Source: Deinococcus humi
GTDB lineage: Bacteria; Deinococcota; Deinococci; Deinococcales; Deinococcaceae
Length of the DNA stretch: 64,000 nt
Direction of reading: 5' to 3'
NCBI RefSeq assembly: GCF_014201875.1
Contig: NZ_JACHFL010000001.1
Coordinates: forward strand, 558,001-622,000
A program made the position numbers and the translations under genes. Positions 40,271 to 49,692 of the stretch are shown here, in pieces. The notes under the pieces were generated by a model. It ran no database searches. It was not told the origin of the DNA and saw only the letters and a list, made by a program, of their open reading frames with translations. Within the stretch, counting starts at the first letter, position 1, and each line of letters starts with the position of its first letter.

Positions 40271-41848
40271 TTACTTCTTGCCGTCGATCGTGATTTCCTC
40301 GAAGGGCAGCAGGCTGGACGGTCCCGGCTGCCAGCCCTTGACGTAGGTGCGGATGGCCGCCAGCGGGCGCGAATGCACGATGGGCAGCCGGACGTTGGCG
40401 TCGTACGTAATCTGGTGGATCTGGGCATACGCCTTGGCCTGACCTGCACGGGTGCTGCTGGCAGCGGCGGCCCGGAGCTGATCGAAGATCTTCTGGTTGC
40501 TGAAATTGCTGTCGGCGCTGGCTTCCTCGCCGTAATACGTGTTGTAGAAGTTGTACGGGCTGGCGTAGGGGCCAGTCCAGCCGATCATGTACATGTCGAA
40601 GCCGGGGGCCTTGTTGCGGTCGTCGAGGTATTTGGCCCAGTCCTCGGTCTTGAGGGTGGCCTTGATCCCGATGGCAGCCAGGTCGGCGGCCATCGCCTCG
40701 GCAATCGGCTTGGGCGTGGGGAAGTACGGGCGCGACACCGGCATGTACCACAGGTCCAGCGCGAAACCATTGGGGTAACCCGCCTCGGCCAGCAATTTCT
40801 TGGCCGCCGCAGGGTCGAACTTGTAGTCAGCAGGCACCTTGGGGCTGTTGGCCCAGCTCAGCGCCGGGGGCAGGAAGTTGGCGTCGGTCACGCCCAGATC
40901 TCCCCAGAAGGCGTCTACGATGGCCTTCTTGTTGATTGCCATACTGATGGCCTGCCGCACCTTGTCGTTCTTCAGGTACTTGTTGCCCAGATTCAGGCTC
41001 AGCATCCCCACGTTGAACGACGGTACCAGCACCGGCTGGAGGTTCTTGTCGGCCTTGACCGCACTCAGCTGTTCGGGGTTCAGATCCGTGGTGAAGTCGA
41101 TGGTTCCGGCCTTCAGCTCATTCAGGCGGGCGCTGGGGTCTTTCAGGAAACGCAGCACCAGCGCGTCGTACTTGGCCTTGGTGCCCCAGTACGCCTTGTT
41201 GGGGACGAGGTTGATCCGGTCCCCGGTCTTCCAGTCCTGCATGATGAACGGCCCGGTCCCGACGGGCAGCGCGGCGGGCGTGCCGTACTTGGCCCCGGCC
41301 TTCTTGATGGCCGTGGGCGAGGCGATGCCAAAGAAGCTGGTGGCCAGCGTTTCCGGCAGCTGCGCGTAGCCGCGGGTCATGCTGAAGATCACCTTGTTGG
41401 GGCCATCCGCGCGCACGCTTTTCAGGATGGTGCCGGGATCGCCCTTGAAGCCGCCGAAGATGAACTGCCAGGAGGTGAAGGCCTTGCCCTGTTCCTTCGC
41501 GCCGCCGGGGGCTGCGGGGTCCCACCAGCGGTTGACGTTGTACACCACCGCGTCGGCGTTGAACGGCGTGCCATCGGTGAACTTGACCCCCGGACGCAGG
41601 GTGAAGGTCCATTCGGTGGCATTGGCATTGGAGCTCCACCTCAGCGCCAGACCCGGCGCGATGTCGCTGGTGCCATTCTTGAAACGCACCAGACCGTCAT
41701 AAACCAGCATCTGCGGGGTGGCCGAGTTACCGTCGGTGATGGTTCCGGAATCCAGCGAGACCGGTTCGCCGCCCGCGCCGTACACGAGGGTGGCCGCGCC
41801 CGCCGAGGTACCCAGCAGGGCCAGGGAAAGGAAGAGGGAACGCCGCAT
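40271..41848 (-). CDS. ABC transporter substrate-binding protein, family 5 (peptide type)
   Basis: 525 aa. A signal peptide ([14 protein letters not shown]) is followed by the SBP_bac_5 fold: [35 protein letters not shown] and [20 protein letters not shown]. Such proteins bind oligopeptides, dipeptides or related solutes for import. No permease or ATPase genes are adjacent, so it must use a transporter encoded elsewhere. It has its own strong promoter about 65 bp upstream. Confidence 0.92.
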   Translation of the reverse strand: MRRSLFLSLALLGTSAGAATLVYGAGGEPVSLDSGTITDGNSATPQMLVYDGLVRFKNGTSDIAPGLALRWSSNANATEWTFTLRPGVKFTDGTPFNADAVVYNVNRWWDPAAPGGAKEQGKAFTSWQFIFGGFKGDPGTILKSVRADGPNKVIFSMTRGYAQLPETLATSFFGIASPTAIKKAGAKYGTPAALPVGTGPFIMQDWKTGDRINLVPNKAYWGTKAKYDALVLRFLKDPSARLNELKAGTIDFTTDLNPEQLSAVKADKNLQPVLVPSFNVGMLSLNLGNKYLKNDKVRQAISMAINKKAIVDAFWGDLGVTDANFLPPALSWANSPKVPADYKFDPAAAKKLLAEAGYPNGFALDLWYMPVSRPYFPTPKPIAEAMAADLAAIGIKATLKTEDWAKYLDDRNKAPGFDMYMIGWTGPYASPYNFYNTYYGEEASADSNFSNQKIFDQLRAAAASSTRAGQAKAYAQIHQITYDANVRLPIVHSRPLAAIRTYVKGWQPGPSSLLPFEEITIDGKK

Positions 41849-41914
41849 AGAAGCCTCCTGAAAAGAGAGAAGGGAAAGCAGAATGGGGAGCAGCAGGTTG
41901 TCGAACAGTTCCGA

Positions 41915-41943
41915 GGCTAGGGATTGCAGCGGGCAATGTCAAA
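41915..41943 (-). promoter_or_regulatory. Sigma-70 promoter for the solute-binding gene
   Basis: On the minus strand TTGACA (41938-41943), a 17-nt spacer, then TAGCCT (41915-41920). Transcription would start near 41908, about 60 nt before the ATG. Confidence 0.75.
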
Positions 41944-41985
41944 CGTGTTGCCCAGACGGTGGGCTGTCGTGTCCGGCCGGGCCGG

Positions 41986-43059
41986 TTACAGGTTGTCCTT
42001 GAAAAACGCCACGCTGCGGTTCAGGGCCAGGCGCAGATTGCCGCTCAGATTGTGGTTGTCGCCGGGATACCTGTAGGCGGTGAAACGCTGTTTAGCGGCG
42101 CGCAGATCATCGGCGAAGTCCTTCTGGAAGCTGTACGGTACGTCCTCGTCGGCAGTGCCCTGATGCAACTCGATGGGCCGACCGTCCAGCTCCTGCAGAT
42201 AAGCATTGGGGCTCAGGGCGCGCAGATAGCGCCGGTTGAGGTTGTCCAGCGTCGGCTTCTGCTCCCCTGGGGGCGAGTTCCAGTCGGTGGCCAGCACGTC
42301 GTAACTGGCGACCACGCCCGCCCACAGCGAGGCGGCTTTCAGTTCCGGGTCCACCAGCATGGCCCGCAAGGAAAGCTGCCCACCCATGCTGTGCCCCCAG
42401 AGGCCCATCCTGTCGCGGTTCACACGCGGATCTTTCTTCAGGCTGGCGGCAGCATTGAGCACATCTACCGTGTAGCCGGGATCGTTGTAGCCGCCGCGCG
42501 CCTCACCCTCCGAGTCGCCGTGACCTCGGTAATCGCTCTTGAGGGTCACGTATCCGGCCCGGGCGAAGGCATCCTGGTAAGCCACGTACCGCTCGGTGGT
42601 GCGGTACTTTTCCGGCGGGATGTAGCCATGGTTGAACACAATGGCGGGCCAGCCTCCCTGCGGGGGCGTGCCAGTAGGAACGGTCAACAGGGCAAAAATC
42701 TTGAGTCCGTCGGACTGGTACGAGACCACCTGACGGCTGTAAGTGCTGCCCGCGCTCAGCGTCCGCACCACCGTCATTTCGCTGCCCGGATACTCGCGCG
42801 CCCGCAATGCCGGAATGCTGATGGGCTGGCGGGCCACCAGTGCCTGAATGGCGGCGTCCGTGATTTCACCGGAGGGGCCGGTCTGGACGGTGTTGCCCTG
42901 GGAATCTTCGGGCTTATCCGTTTCGTCCTGCGCAGCCGGGGCGGCAGGCGTCCGTGTCTGCCACGGTACCGCGAAGGGCAGATTCTCCGGCTGGGTGACG
43001 GCGACGTAGCCCGCCCCCAGCACCAGCAAGAGCATCATGAAATTGAGCAGGCGCCTCAT
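41986..43059 (-). CDS. Exported alpha/beta hydrolase (prolyl-oligopeptidase-like), copy 1
   Basis: 357 aa. An N-terminal membrane/signal segment (FMMLLLVLGAGYVAV) is followed by an alpha/beta-hydrolase core: nucleophile GHSMGG, with likely Asp in GTADEDVP and His in GDNHNL. A YRGHGDSEG loop follows the oxyanion strand. It probably acts as an extracytoplasmic esterase or peptidase. It starts 4 bp after the stop of its paralogue (copy 2), so they are an operon born by duplication. Copy 1 has an extra Pro/Asp-rich spacer after the signal. Confidence 0.87.
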   Translation of the reverse strand: MRRLLNFMMLLLVLGAGYVAVTQPENLPFAVPWQTRTPAAPAAQDETDKPEDSQGNTVQTGPSGEITDAAIQALVARQPISIPALRAREYPGSEMTVVRTLSAGSTYSRQVVSYQSDGLKIFALLTVPTGTPPQGGWPAIVFNHGYIPPEKYRTTERYVAYQDAFARAGYVTLKSDYRGHGDSEGEARGGYNDPGYTVDVLNAAASLKKDPRVNRDRMGLWGHSMGGQLSLRAMLVDPELKAASLWAGVVASYDVLATDWNSPPGEQKPTLDNLNRRYLRALSPNAYLQELDGRPIELHQGTADEDVPYSFQKDFADDLRAAKQRFTAYRYPGDNHNLSGNLRLALNRSVAFFKDNL

Positions 43060-43063
43060 ACGC

Positions 43064-44050
43064 TCAGAGGTGTTCTTTGAAGAACGCCACGCTGCGGTTC
43101 AGGGCCGTCTGCAGGTTGCGGCTGAGGTTGTGGTTGTCGCCGGGATAGACGTAGCTTGCCACCGATTTGTTGATAGCCTTGAGATCCTTGCTCAGCGTGG
43201 TGTGAAACACGGGCGGCACGTCCTCGTCCGCGGTGCCGATGTGCAGTTGAAGCGGACCGCCCAGATCTTTGAGGTAAGTGTTGGCGCTTAGCGAATTCCA
43301 GAATTCAGGGTTGCTGGCAGGGGTGCCGTATTGAGCGACGGCCTTCTTGCGCAGGTTCAGCACTCCCTGGGGAATGCTGGCAGGAGCAGGACTGTTCCAC
43401 TGGGTCATGATGGCGTTGTAGTCGCCCACCACCCCCGCCCAGATCACCCCGGCCTTGATACTGGGATCAATGACCATCGCCCGCAGGCTTAAGAAGCCGC
43501 CCATGCTGTGGCCCCACATGCCGATGCGCGCCGCGTTCACCCGTCCATCTCGCTTCAGGCTGCCCAGGGCATTCATCACGTCGTCGGTGTAGCCCGGCGA
43601 ATAATAGCCGCCCAGCGCCTCACCCTGACTGCTGCCGTGACCCCGGTAATCACTCTTGAGGGTTACAAAACCTGCCCGGGCGAAGGCGTCCTGATAGGCC
43701 ACATAGCGCTCGGTGGTGCGGTAGACGTTGGGCGGAATATAGCCGTGATTGAAGACGATGGCCGGCCAGCCTCCTTTGGGCGGGGTGCCGTTCGGAACAG
43801 TCAGTAGAGCGTGAATGGTCAGGCCATCGGACTGATAGGAGACCACCTGACGGCTGTAATTGCTCCCTGCCCGCAGATTCGTCAGCACTTTCAGGGCGCT
43901 GCCGGGATACTTCTTTTCGCGGGCGGCCTTGATGCTCATGTCCGCCACGTCCACCCTGGCAAGCGCAGCGGCAGATTGCGCCCCAGCCGACGAACCTGGA
44001 GCAAGCGTGCCGAGCAGCAGGGACAGCCACAGAAGGGGGTAGAGTTTCAC
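43064..44050 (-). CDS. Exported alpha/beta hydrolase (prolyl-oligopeptidase-like), copy 2
   Basis: 328 aa. A signal peptide (LWLSLLLGTLAPGSSAGA) and the same core as copy 1: SRQVVSYQSDGL, NHGYIPP, YRGHGSSQGEA, GHSMGG (Ser), GTADEDVP (Asp) and GDNHNL (His). The start is GTG at 44050, with TAGCCT ending 6 nt before it, typical of a leaderless message. It is the first gene of the pair. Substrate unknown. Confidence 0.87.
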   Translation of the reverse strand: MKLYPLLWLSLLLGTLAPGSSAGAQSAAALARVDVADMSIKAAREKKYPGSALKVLTNLRAGSNYSRQVVSYQSDGLTIHALLTVPNGTPPKGGWPAIVFNHGYIPPNVYRTTERYVAYQDAFARAGFVTLKSDYRGHGSSQGEALGGYYSPGYTDDVMNALGSLKRDGRVNAARIGMWGHSMGGFLSLRAMVIDPSIKAGVIWAGVVGDYNAIMTQWNSPAPASIPQGVLNLRKKAVAQYGTPASNPEFWNSLSANTYLKDLGGPLQLHIGTADEDVPPVFHTTLSKDLKAINKSVASYVYPGDNHNLSRNLQTALNRSVAFFKEHL

Positions 44051-44056
44051 CTGCTC

Positions 44057-44062
44057 AGGCTA
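44057..44062 (-). promoter_or_regulatory. -10 box for leaderless hydrolase operon
   Basis: TAGCCT on the minus strand, 6 nt before the GTG start at 44050. Confidence 0.45.
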
Positions 44063-44143
44063 TAGGCACAGCGCGCCCTGAAAAGCATCGGCCCAGACGT
44101 TACGGCCCTGAGGCAGGCTGGCGCGTCGCGTTGACCAGGTACT

Positions 44144-44686
44144 CTAACGGCTGATGTCGTAGCCCGTGATCTTGGTCACGGCGCGTGGGTTGCTGTCGCC
44201 CAGCGCCTGGCTGCGGTCATACAGGTTCCAGCCGCGCGAGACGGTCATCTGGGGTAGCAGTTCGCCGCCACCGGGCCAGCTTTCAGGCAGATCGAGCGGG
44301 CCGAACGTGCCGCCCGCCGGGCTGAAGACCAGCCATAGCCTGTTGCGGGCCACCGTTTCGCCCAGGGTGAATTTGGCGTCGTTGTTGGCGTCATTGAAGA
44401 CCACCACTTGATAAACACCAGCCAGTCCGGGGATGCCCGGCAGATCGAAACCGTACTGCCAGGTGTTGGCACCCGCGCTGATCACGTTCTGAGCGATTCC
44501 GCTGTTGTTGGTCACGGCCACCGGCACGCCTGTGCCCACCAGCGCCAGCCGCAGCCTGGGAGACGTGCCCCAGTCACCACCGATGGTGCCGCTCAAAGCG
44601 TAATCGGCAGGGGCCTTGACCTCCTGTTGCCCGCAGGCAGCCAGGGTCAGCGAAAGCAGCAGGGCGGCGGGCAACAGAGAGCGCAT
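44144..44686 (-). CDS. Small exported lipoprotein, unknown function
   Basis: 180 aa. A signal peptide with lipobox LAAC gives lipidation at Cys18. The mature part is beta-rich with no family recognised (a VYQVVVFNDANNDAKFTLGE segment looks like an exported beta-sandwich). TATGCT lies 6 nt before the ATG, so it is probably leaderless. It is divergent from the secreted-protease cluster. Confidence 0.75.
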   Translation of the reverse strand: MRSLLPAALLLSLTLAACGQQEVKAPADYALSGTIGGDWGTSPRLRLALVGTGVPVAVTNNSGIAQNVISAGANTWQYGFDLPGIPGLAGVYQVVVFNDANNDAKFTLGETVARNRLWLVFSPAGGTFGPLDLPESWPGGGELLPQMTVSRGWNLYDRSQALGDSNPRAVTKITGYDISR

Positions 44687-44846
44687 GGCACAAGCATACG
44701 AGAGGGAGCCATGAGAAGCAGGACCACCCTTGCAATCCTTTACAGTTCTTTAACCTCAACAGAGCTTTGAAGGAAATGGCTGCTGCTCAGCCATGCCGTA
44801 AGACCCAGCTCATTGCTACAGCCCGACATGAGGTCAACATGATGGT

Positions 44847-44859
44847 TGCTTGATAAGCA
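44847..44859. promoter_or_regulatory. Inverted repeat just upstream of the -35, possible operator
   Basis: TGCTT-GAT-AAGCA, a perfect 5-bp repeat that ends 1 bp before the TTGCCC -35 box. It shares GCTTGAT with the repeat 60 bp downstream. Confidence 0.4.
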
Positions 44860-44860
44860 C

Positions 44861-44889
44861 TTGCCCACCTGTAGATCGGGCGCTATCCT
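44861..44889 (+). promoter_or_regulatory. Promoter of the lipoprotein/protease cluster
   Basis: TTGCCC (44861-44866), a 17-nt spacer, then TATCCT (44884-44889). The nearest downstream gene starts at 45042 with a strong ribosome site, fitting a long-leader message. Confidence 0.6.
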
Positions 44890-44907
44890 GCGCCCGTCCC
44901 ATATGCA

Positions 44908-44927
44908 GCTTGATGCTCCGATCAAGC
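44908..44927 (+). promoter_or_regulatory. Leader hairpin / operator GCTTGAT-ATCAAGC
   Basis: GCTTGAT, six bases, ATCAAGC: a perfect 7-bp inverted repeat about 12 nt downstream of the predicted transcription start. It could be a protein-binding site or an RNA hairpin. Confidence 0.45.
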
Positions 44928-45041
44928 GTCGCGGTCCCTGAGAACGGCAGAGCACGTTCAGCGGCCTGCGCCTCTTCACGTTGCACACAAGCGTCCCACC
45001 CGACCGCCCCGATGGTTAAGGGCACGTCTAAAGGAGATCAC

Positions 45042-46811
45042 ATGAAGCGATCCTCACCCCTCGCATTTCTGGCCCTCACCGGGTTGCTTCTCACGGCCTG
45101 CAATACCTCCGGAACGACCCCGGAAGTCAAGCCGCCGACCCCGACTGGTCCTGGCACCATTCAGGGCATTGTCGTGGACCAGAACATCGGTGCTCCCGTG
45201 ACTGGCAGCACCATCACGGTCTCCATGGACGGCAAAGAAATCACCACCTCGACCAGCAAAGCGGACGGCACGTTCACGCTGTCGAAACTGCCGGTTGGAA
45301 CCTACGATCTCCAGGCCCGCAAGCCCGGTCAGGCCGGATTCGATCTGCACGGTCTGGTCGTTACGGAAGAAGCGGTCAAGGTGCGCGTGATTCAACCGCC
45401 AGCCTTCGAAACCAGCGCCACAACTGACGGCGCCAAACTGGTGCTGACACGCGCCGACGGCACGACGCCGCTGGCAGGCACCACGTTCACCGATACAGTG
45501 GACTTCAAGATCACCGCCGCCGCCGATTCCAATCACGTAGGACCGGTGCGGGTGATGTACGCCCAGCTGGGACGTACACCAGGTTCCAGCAGCGTGACCG
45601 GCTCGTCACAGGACGGCAAGTGGTTCTTCACTCCCCAGCAGGACGTGTTGACGCCTCCCACCTCCGGGGCCGTCACCCTGCCCAACGACGGTACGCCCAA
45701 TTTTATCAAGGGCTTCGGCAGCGCCGCCGGTGAAGCGGTCAACCTGGAAGTCCTGGTCGTCGATTACAACTACAACTATTCGGTGTATATCGTACCGATT
45801 ACCCTGAAGAACACCGCCAAGGAAGCGAACGCGACGGTCACGGCTCCCCAGAACGCCGCCGCCGTGGCGTACACCCTGAAACAGGAAGGGTCCTGGACGC
45901 AGCCGTACTCCCTGCCTGGTGCGGACGCCACCACGCCTGTGGTCAACGCCGCGCCCAACGGCTCCGGTGTTTTCGTTGAGCTGCGCTGGTGCAACACCGA
46001 CGCCGCCCCATTTGCCTTCGACATCGAGCGCTCAGCAGACGGCACCACCTTCAGCAAGATCGGTACCGTGGCGGGCGGCACCAGCACAGCTTGCCCGGCC
46101 AACCAGCTCTCACGCCCCTTCTTCTACCGCGACAACAGCGCCGACCTGAGCGTGGGCCAGACCTTTACTTACCGGGTGGTGGCACGCGGAGCGAATACGG
46201 CTGCCAGCAACACCACTCAGACCACTCCTCTGGCTCCGTTCATGCCCAAACTGCTGGCCCCGGGCGATGAGGCCACCGGCGTTTCGCTGACCCCCACTTT
46301 CGTGATCGGTCACCCACAACTGGAGATCGGCGCGGACGGCGCAGCGTACAACCTGCAACTGCGCGACCTGTTCAACCTGAGTGGCTACAACCTGCCAGGC
46401 AACCCGGCCGTCGCCAACACCCTCGGCATGTTCCGGGTAGAAGAAGGCACCGGGGAGGCGGGCAACGGCGTTCCAGTCGGGCAATCGCAGGTCTACACCT
46501 CGGGGCTGCGGAGCAACTACCTGCTCACCGATACGGCGGGCCTCATCGACACGAGCAAGCCCAACCTCGCCCCCGTGGACATGGCCAAGCACACCGTCAG
46601 CCTGCCTCTGGATCTCTTCGCCGATCCGCTGCAACCGCTGCGCCCCTACAAATGGCAGATGTACGCTGGCTACGCTTACAAATACCTGCCGTCCGAGGGG
46701 GATCGCATCAGCGCTTACTCGGTCTACGCCTGGCCTAGCAGCGCCACTCAGCCGATTCCGGCCACCCGGCCCCTGAACCAGAACTTCGACTTCATCACGG
46801 GTCAGCAGTAA
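45042..46811 (+). CDS. Exported lipoprotein with carboxypeptidase-regulatory-like domain
   Basis: 589 aa. Signal and lipobox LLTAC. After a Pro/Thr spacer comes a CarboxypepD_reg-like beta-sandwich (about 40-115: GTIQGIVVDQNIGAPVTGSTITVS, ADGTFTLSKLPVGTYDLQARKPG). Fn3-like segments follow (SADGTTFSKIGTV, FTYRVVARGANTA). No enzyme motif is seen, so the role is probably structural or binding at the cell surface. ATG 45042 has AAGGAG 6 nt upstream; the frame extends 64 codons further but without a site. It heads a same-strand cluster with the subtilases. Confidence 0.82.
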   Translation: MKRSSPLAFLALTGLLLTACNTSGTTPEVKPPTPTGPGTIQGIVVDQNIGAPVTGSTITVSMDGKEITTSTSKADGTFTLSKLPVGTYDLQARKPGQAGFDLHGLVVTEEAVKVRVIQPPAFETSATTDGAKLVLTRADGTTPLAGTTFTDTVDFKITAAADSNHVGPVRVMYAQLGRTPGSSSVTGSSQDGKWFFTPQQDVLTPPTSGAVTLPNDGTPNFIKGFGSAAGEAVNLEVLVVDYNYNYSVYIVPITLKNTAKEANATVTAPQNAAAVAYTLKQEGSWTQPYSLPGADATTPVVNAAPNGSGVFVELRWCNTDAAPFAFDIERSADGTTFSKIGTVAGGTSTACPANQLSRPFFYRDNSADLSVGQTFTYRVVARGANTAASNTTQTTPLAPFMPKLLAPGDEATGVSLTPTFVIGHPQLEIGADGAAYNLQLRDLFNLSGYNLPGNPAVANTLGMFRVEEGTGEAGNGVPVGQSQVYTSGLRSNYLLTDTAGLIDTSKPNLAPVDMAKHTVSLPLDLFADPLQPLRPYKWQMYAGYAYKYLPSEGDRISAYSVYAWPSSATQPIPATRPLNQNFDFITGQQ

Positions 46812-46928
46812 GCGGAGGCGGCCGCGCGGATTCAGGCAGTTGCCCCCGCCCGGCCCCACAGCTGAATTCGCCCCACATTCCGGCCCAGTGACCGTCGACA
46901 CTCGGTCCAGCGCTTTCAAGGAGCTTTC

Positions 46929-49043
46929 ATGCACAGACCCTCTCTCCATAACCTCAGTCGCAATTTCGGCGTGGTGGCCCTCACGGCGCTGCTAGCCGCC
47001 TGTGGACAACAGACACCCGGAACGACCCCGACGGCCGTCAAGCCCAAGGCCGACCTCAGCGAACACGCCACGGTGGCTCAGAGCGGCAAACTGAAGTACG
47101 TGCAGAACGAACTGGTGGTGGGCTACACCGACCAGTCCAGCCTGAACCGGGCGGCGTCCACTCTGAAAGCCACGGTGGTGGCGACGATCCCCGAAATCCG
47201 CGTGGCCCTGCTCCGCGTGCAGGGCGACAGCCTGAAGGTCAGCTCGCAGGCCTTCCGACTGCCCGGCCTGCGCTACGCCCAGCCCAACCAGATCATCACC
47301 GGTGAAACGCCCCCCGCTGGACAGGGCAACCTGAATGCCCAGGCCGCGTCTACCGATCAGATTTTCGACGAACTGCCTCAGTACGCCCTGGACCCCCGGC
47401 ATCTGAACGCCAAGGCGGCCTGGGACGCTGGACTGGACGGGCAGGGCGTACTGGTTGCGGTGCTGGACGACCCGGGCGACGTGTCGCACCCCGATCTGGC
47501 CGCCAACTGGGCGGGCAAGGCCTACAACCCTTTCCTGGACAAGGTGTATACCGACGCCGCCGAATGGGTCAAGGATTCTGCCAGCGAATTCGCCTCGCAC
47601 GGCACCTTCGTGGCCTCCAGCATCGTGGCTGTCGACGACGGCAAGGGCATCGTGGGCGTGGCGCCCAAGGCGAAGTGGATGCCTGTGGTCATCAATCCGG
47701 CGGCCAAGACGGAAAACGAGTTCTATTCCTACTTCTATATTGCGCGTGGAGCCGTGTGGGCCACGAACAACGGCGCACGGGTGCTGAACAACTCCTGGGG
47801 CGGCGGCGTTTCCTTCGGAGCGGTCAAGGACGCCTTCGACTACGCCATGAGCAACGGAACGGCCGTGGTCGCCTCCATGGGCAACAGCTACTACGACGAG
47901 TACCAGTACCCTGCCGCTCTGCCTGGCGTCATCGCCTCGGGCGCCCTTGATGGCAGCAACCGCAAGGTGACCTTCTCGACCTCAGGGCGTCACATTTCGT
48001 CCTCTGCCCCTGGCCAGGACACCATGCTGGCCAACCCCACCTGGCTGGGCGGCGGACACGAATTGATCTCCGGGACCTCGTTCTCCAGCCCCTATACTGC
48101 CGGGGTTGCCGCGCTGGTATACCAGAAGTGCCCAGCTGCCACGCCCTTCCAGGTGCGCCGTATTCTGGAGACCACGGCCAACGGCAGCATCGGCTCCAAT
48201 CCCAACGGCTTTGACCGCGAAACCGGCTGGGGCGCGCTGAACGCCGGGAACATCGCCAAGACCCTGACCTCCTGCGACAAGCTGCCCGCCAAGGGCGCCA
48301 ACGCCAGGATCAACGTGACGTACCTCGATGCCACCGGCAAACACCCTGGCGTGCTGGGCGACGTGATCCTGCGCGGCAAGGGCATGCGCGCCGGGGCCAC
48401 CGATGACCCCACCCCTATGTACCTGTCCACCACCGATGCCGAAGGCAACGCCACCTTCGCCGAAATCGCGCCCGGCGAGTACGACCTGTATGTGGCCGGT
48501 TCGGATCTGAGCATCACTGGTGGCAAGCTCGAGGAGCGCGGAACATATGTGGGCAGTTTCACCGCCACATCCGGCTCCACGCGAGTGAAGCCAGATCTCA
48601 AGGAAGTGATTCTCGCGGCAACGTCCCCCGACTTCAATCCGGTGGACCCCTACGAGCCGAACGACACCCCAGCACAGGCCAAGACCATCGCCTACGGGCA
48701 GACCACGAACACCGCCTATATCTTCGGCAAGCCCAACGATCTCGACTTCTTCAAATTCACCGCTGCCGTTGGTGATCAGATCAAGGCCGAAGTCCTGGCC
48801 ATGGGGCAACTGGGTGGATCGCTCGATTCCTTCCTTTTCCTGATCGGTCCTGACGGCAAGGTGGTGGCCCAGAACGATGACCGCGGAGAGCCGCGCATCG
48901 ACTCGGACTCCGAGGTCACCTACACCGCCAAGGCTGCCGGCACCTACTATCTGGCAGTCACCAGCTTCAACATCGCCTCCGATACCGGCGACGACGGCAG
49001 TCCCTTCAACAAGTACCAGTTGAAGCTCACGAAAGCCAACTAA
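46929..49043 (+). CDS. Exported S8 (subtilisin-family) serine protease, lipoprotein, with PPC domain
   Basis: 704 aa. Lipobox LLAAC (Cys25). A propeptide-like region (about 45-125) is followed by the subtilase domain. All four catalytic-site residues are present: Asp180 (VLDDPGD), His224 (SHGTFVAS), oxyanion Asn319 (SMGNSY) and Ser384 (SGTSFSSP). The C-terminus carries a CarboxypepD_reg-like segment and a PPC domain ([13 protein letters not shown] ... DFFKF). It should be an active surface protease. AAGGAG precedes the ATG and a strong terminator follows. Confidence 0.93.
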   Translation: MHRPSLHNLSRNFGVVALTALLAACGQQTPGTTPTAVKPKADLSEHATVAQSGKLKYVQNELVVGYTDQSSLNRAASTLKATVVATIPEIRVALLRVQGDSLKVSSQAFRLPGLRYAQPNQIITGETPPAGQGNLNAQAASTDQIFDELPQYALDPRHLNAKAAWDAGLDGQGVLVAVLDDPGDVSHPDLAANWAGKAYNPFLDKVYTDAAEWVKDSASEFASHGTFVASSIVAVDDGKGIVGVAPKAKWMPVVINPAAKTENEFYSYFYIARGAVWATNNGARVLNNSWGGGVSFGAVKDAFDYAMSNGTAVVASMGNSYYDEYQYPAALPGVIASGALDGSNRKVTFSTSGRHISSSAPGQDTMLANPTWLGGGHELISGTSFSSPYTAGVAALVYQKCPAATPFQVRRILETTANGSIGSNPNGFDRETGWGALNAGNIAKTLTSCDKLPAKGANARINVTYLDATGKHPGVLGDVILRGKGMRAGATDDPTPMYLSTTDAEGNATFAEIAPGEYDLYVAGSDLSITGGKLEERGTYVGSFTATSGSTRVKPDLKEVILAATSPDFNPVDPYEPNDTPAQAKTIAYGQTTNTAYIFGKPNDLDFFKFTAAVGDQIKAEVLAMGQLGGSLDSFLFLIGPDGKVVAQNDDRGEPRIDSDSEVTYTAKAAGTYYLAVTSFNIASDTGDDGSPFNKYQLKLTKAN

Positions 49044-49061
49044 AGTTCGTTCTTCTTCCGG

Positions 49062-49105
49062 CAGGGCGCCTGAATCGTGGGTTGATTCGGGTGCCCTGTC
49101 TCTTT
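49062..49105 (+). terminator. Terminator after the active subtilase
   Basis: CAGGGCGCCTGAATC, a 7-nt loop, GATTCGGGTGCCCTG: a 15-bp stem with two G-U pairs, then TCTCTTTT. Confidence 0.85.
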
Positions 49106-49182
49106 TGTGGTCTGTGGCGGAATTCGCCCAGGCAGAGATCACTGCCAGGACGGTGGCCGCAATCTCTGCCGTTCCCCACCCC

Positions 49183-49188
49183 TACAAT
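49183..49188 (+). promoter_or_regulatory. -10 box for the PPC lipoprotein
   Basis: TACAAT ends 7 nt before the GTG at 49196. GGAGG lies only 1 nt before the GTG, too close to work as a normal ribosome site, so a leaderless start fits better. Confidence 0.5.
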
Positions 49189-49195
49189 CGGAGGC

Positions 49196-49681
49196 GTGCC
49201 CACCAAGTTCACCCCTCCCCTGTTGCTGCTGGCGCTGAGCGCCGTGTTGGCGGCGTGTACGGATACCCCAGCACCGCCTGCGCCAGGGATCGAGAGTGAG
49301 CCCAATGACCGCGCTGCCACCGCCAACGCCATAGCCATCGGCACGACGTTGAGTGGGCGGGTTGCTGGCCAGCCGCGAGACGTAGATTATTTCAAGTTCA
49401 GTGCCGAGGCAGGGGCGCAACTCAAGCTGACAGTCAGGAGCGTGAGCGTGAATTCCGGCAGCACGCTTGACCCCTACGTGGAGGTGCTGCTTCCCGATGG
49501 CTTTACCGTGCTCGAACACGATGACGACAGCGGCGCGGGCCTGGAATCCGAGCTGCGTCTGAATGTGACGCGGCCCGGCACCTATTACGTGACCGTCACG
49601 AGTTTCAGGATTCACGACGATGAGCAGGCCAGTGACGACCGGGAAAGCAACACCTACCAACTTGCCCTGGCGCGCCGATGA
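49196..49681 (+). CDS. Free-standing PPC-domain lipoprotein
   Basis: 161 aa. GTG start, signal peptide and lipobox LAAC (Cys20). Almost all of the mature protein is one pre-peptidase C-terminal (PPC) domain: [44 protein letters not shown] domains normally sit at the end of secreted proteases. Here one stands alone between two subtilase genes, and it resembles the PPC domain of the upstream protease. The frame extends 38 codons upstream through the terminator, which is not credible. It overlaps or abuts the next gene. Confidence 0.82.
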   Translation: MPTKFTPPLLLLALSAVLAACTDTPAPPAPGIESEPNDRAATANAIAIGTTLSGRVAGQPRDVDYFKFSAEAGAQLKLTVRSVSVNSGSTLDPYVEVLLPDGFTVLEHDDDSGAGLESELRLNVTRPGTYYVTVTSFRIHDDEQASDDRESNTYQLALARR

Positions 49682-49692
49682 AGGAGGCCGTT

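Larger units (their letters stand above)
44687..45041. other. 355-bp divergent regulatory region of the lipoprotein cluster
   Basis: No gene is seen. It contains TATGCT for the minus-strand lipoprotein (44693-44698). A plus promoter, TTGCCC (44861-44866), 17 nt, TATCCT (44884-44889), would give a leader of about 145 nt. Two inverted repeats share GCTTGAT (44847-44859 and 44908-44927). Confidence 0.6.
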
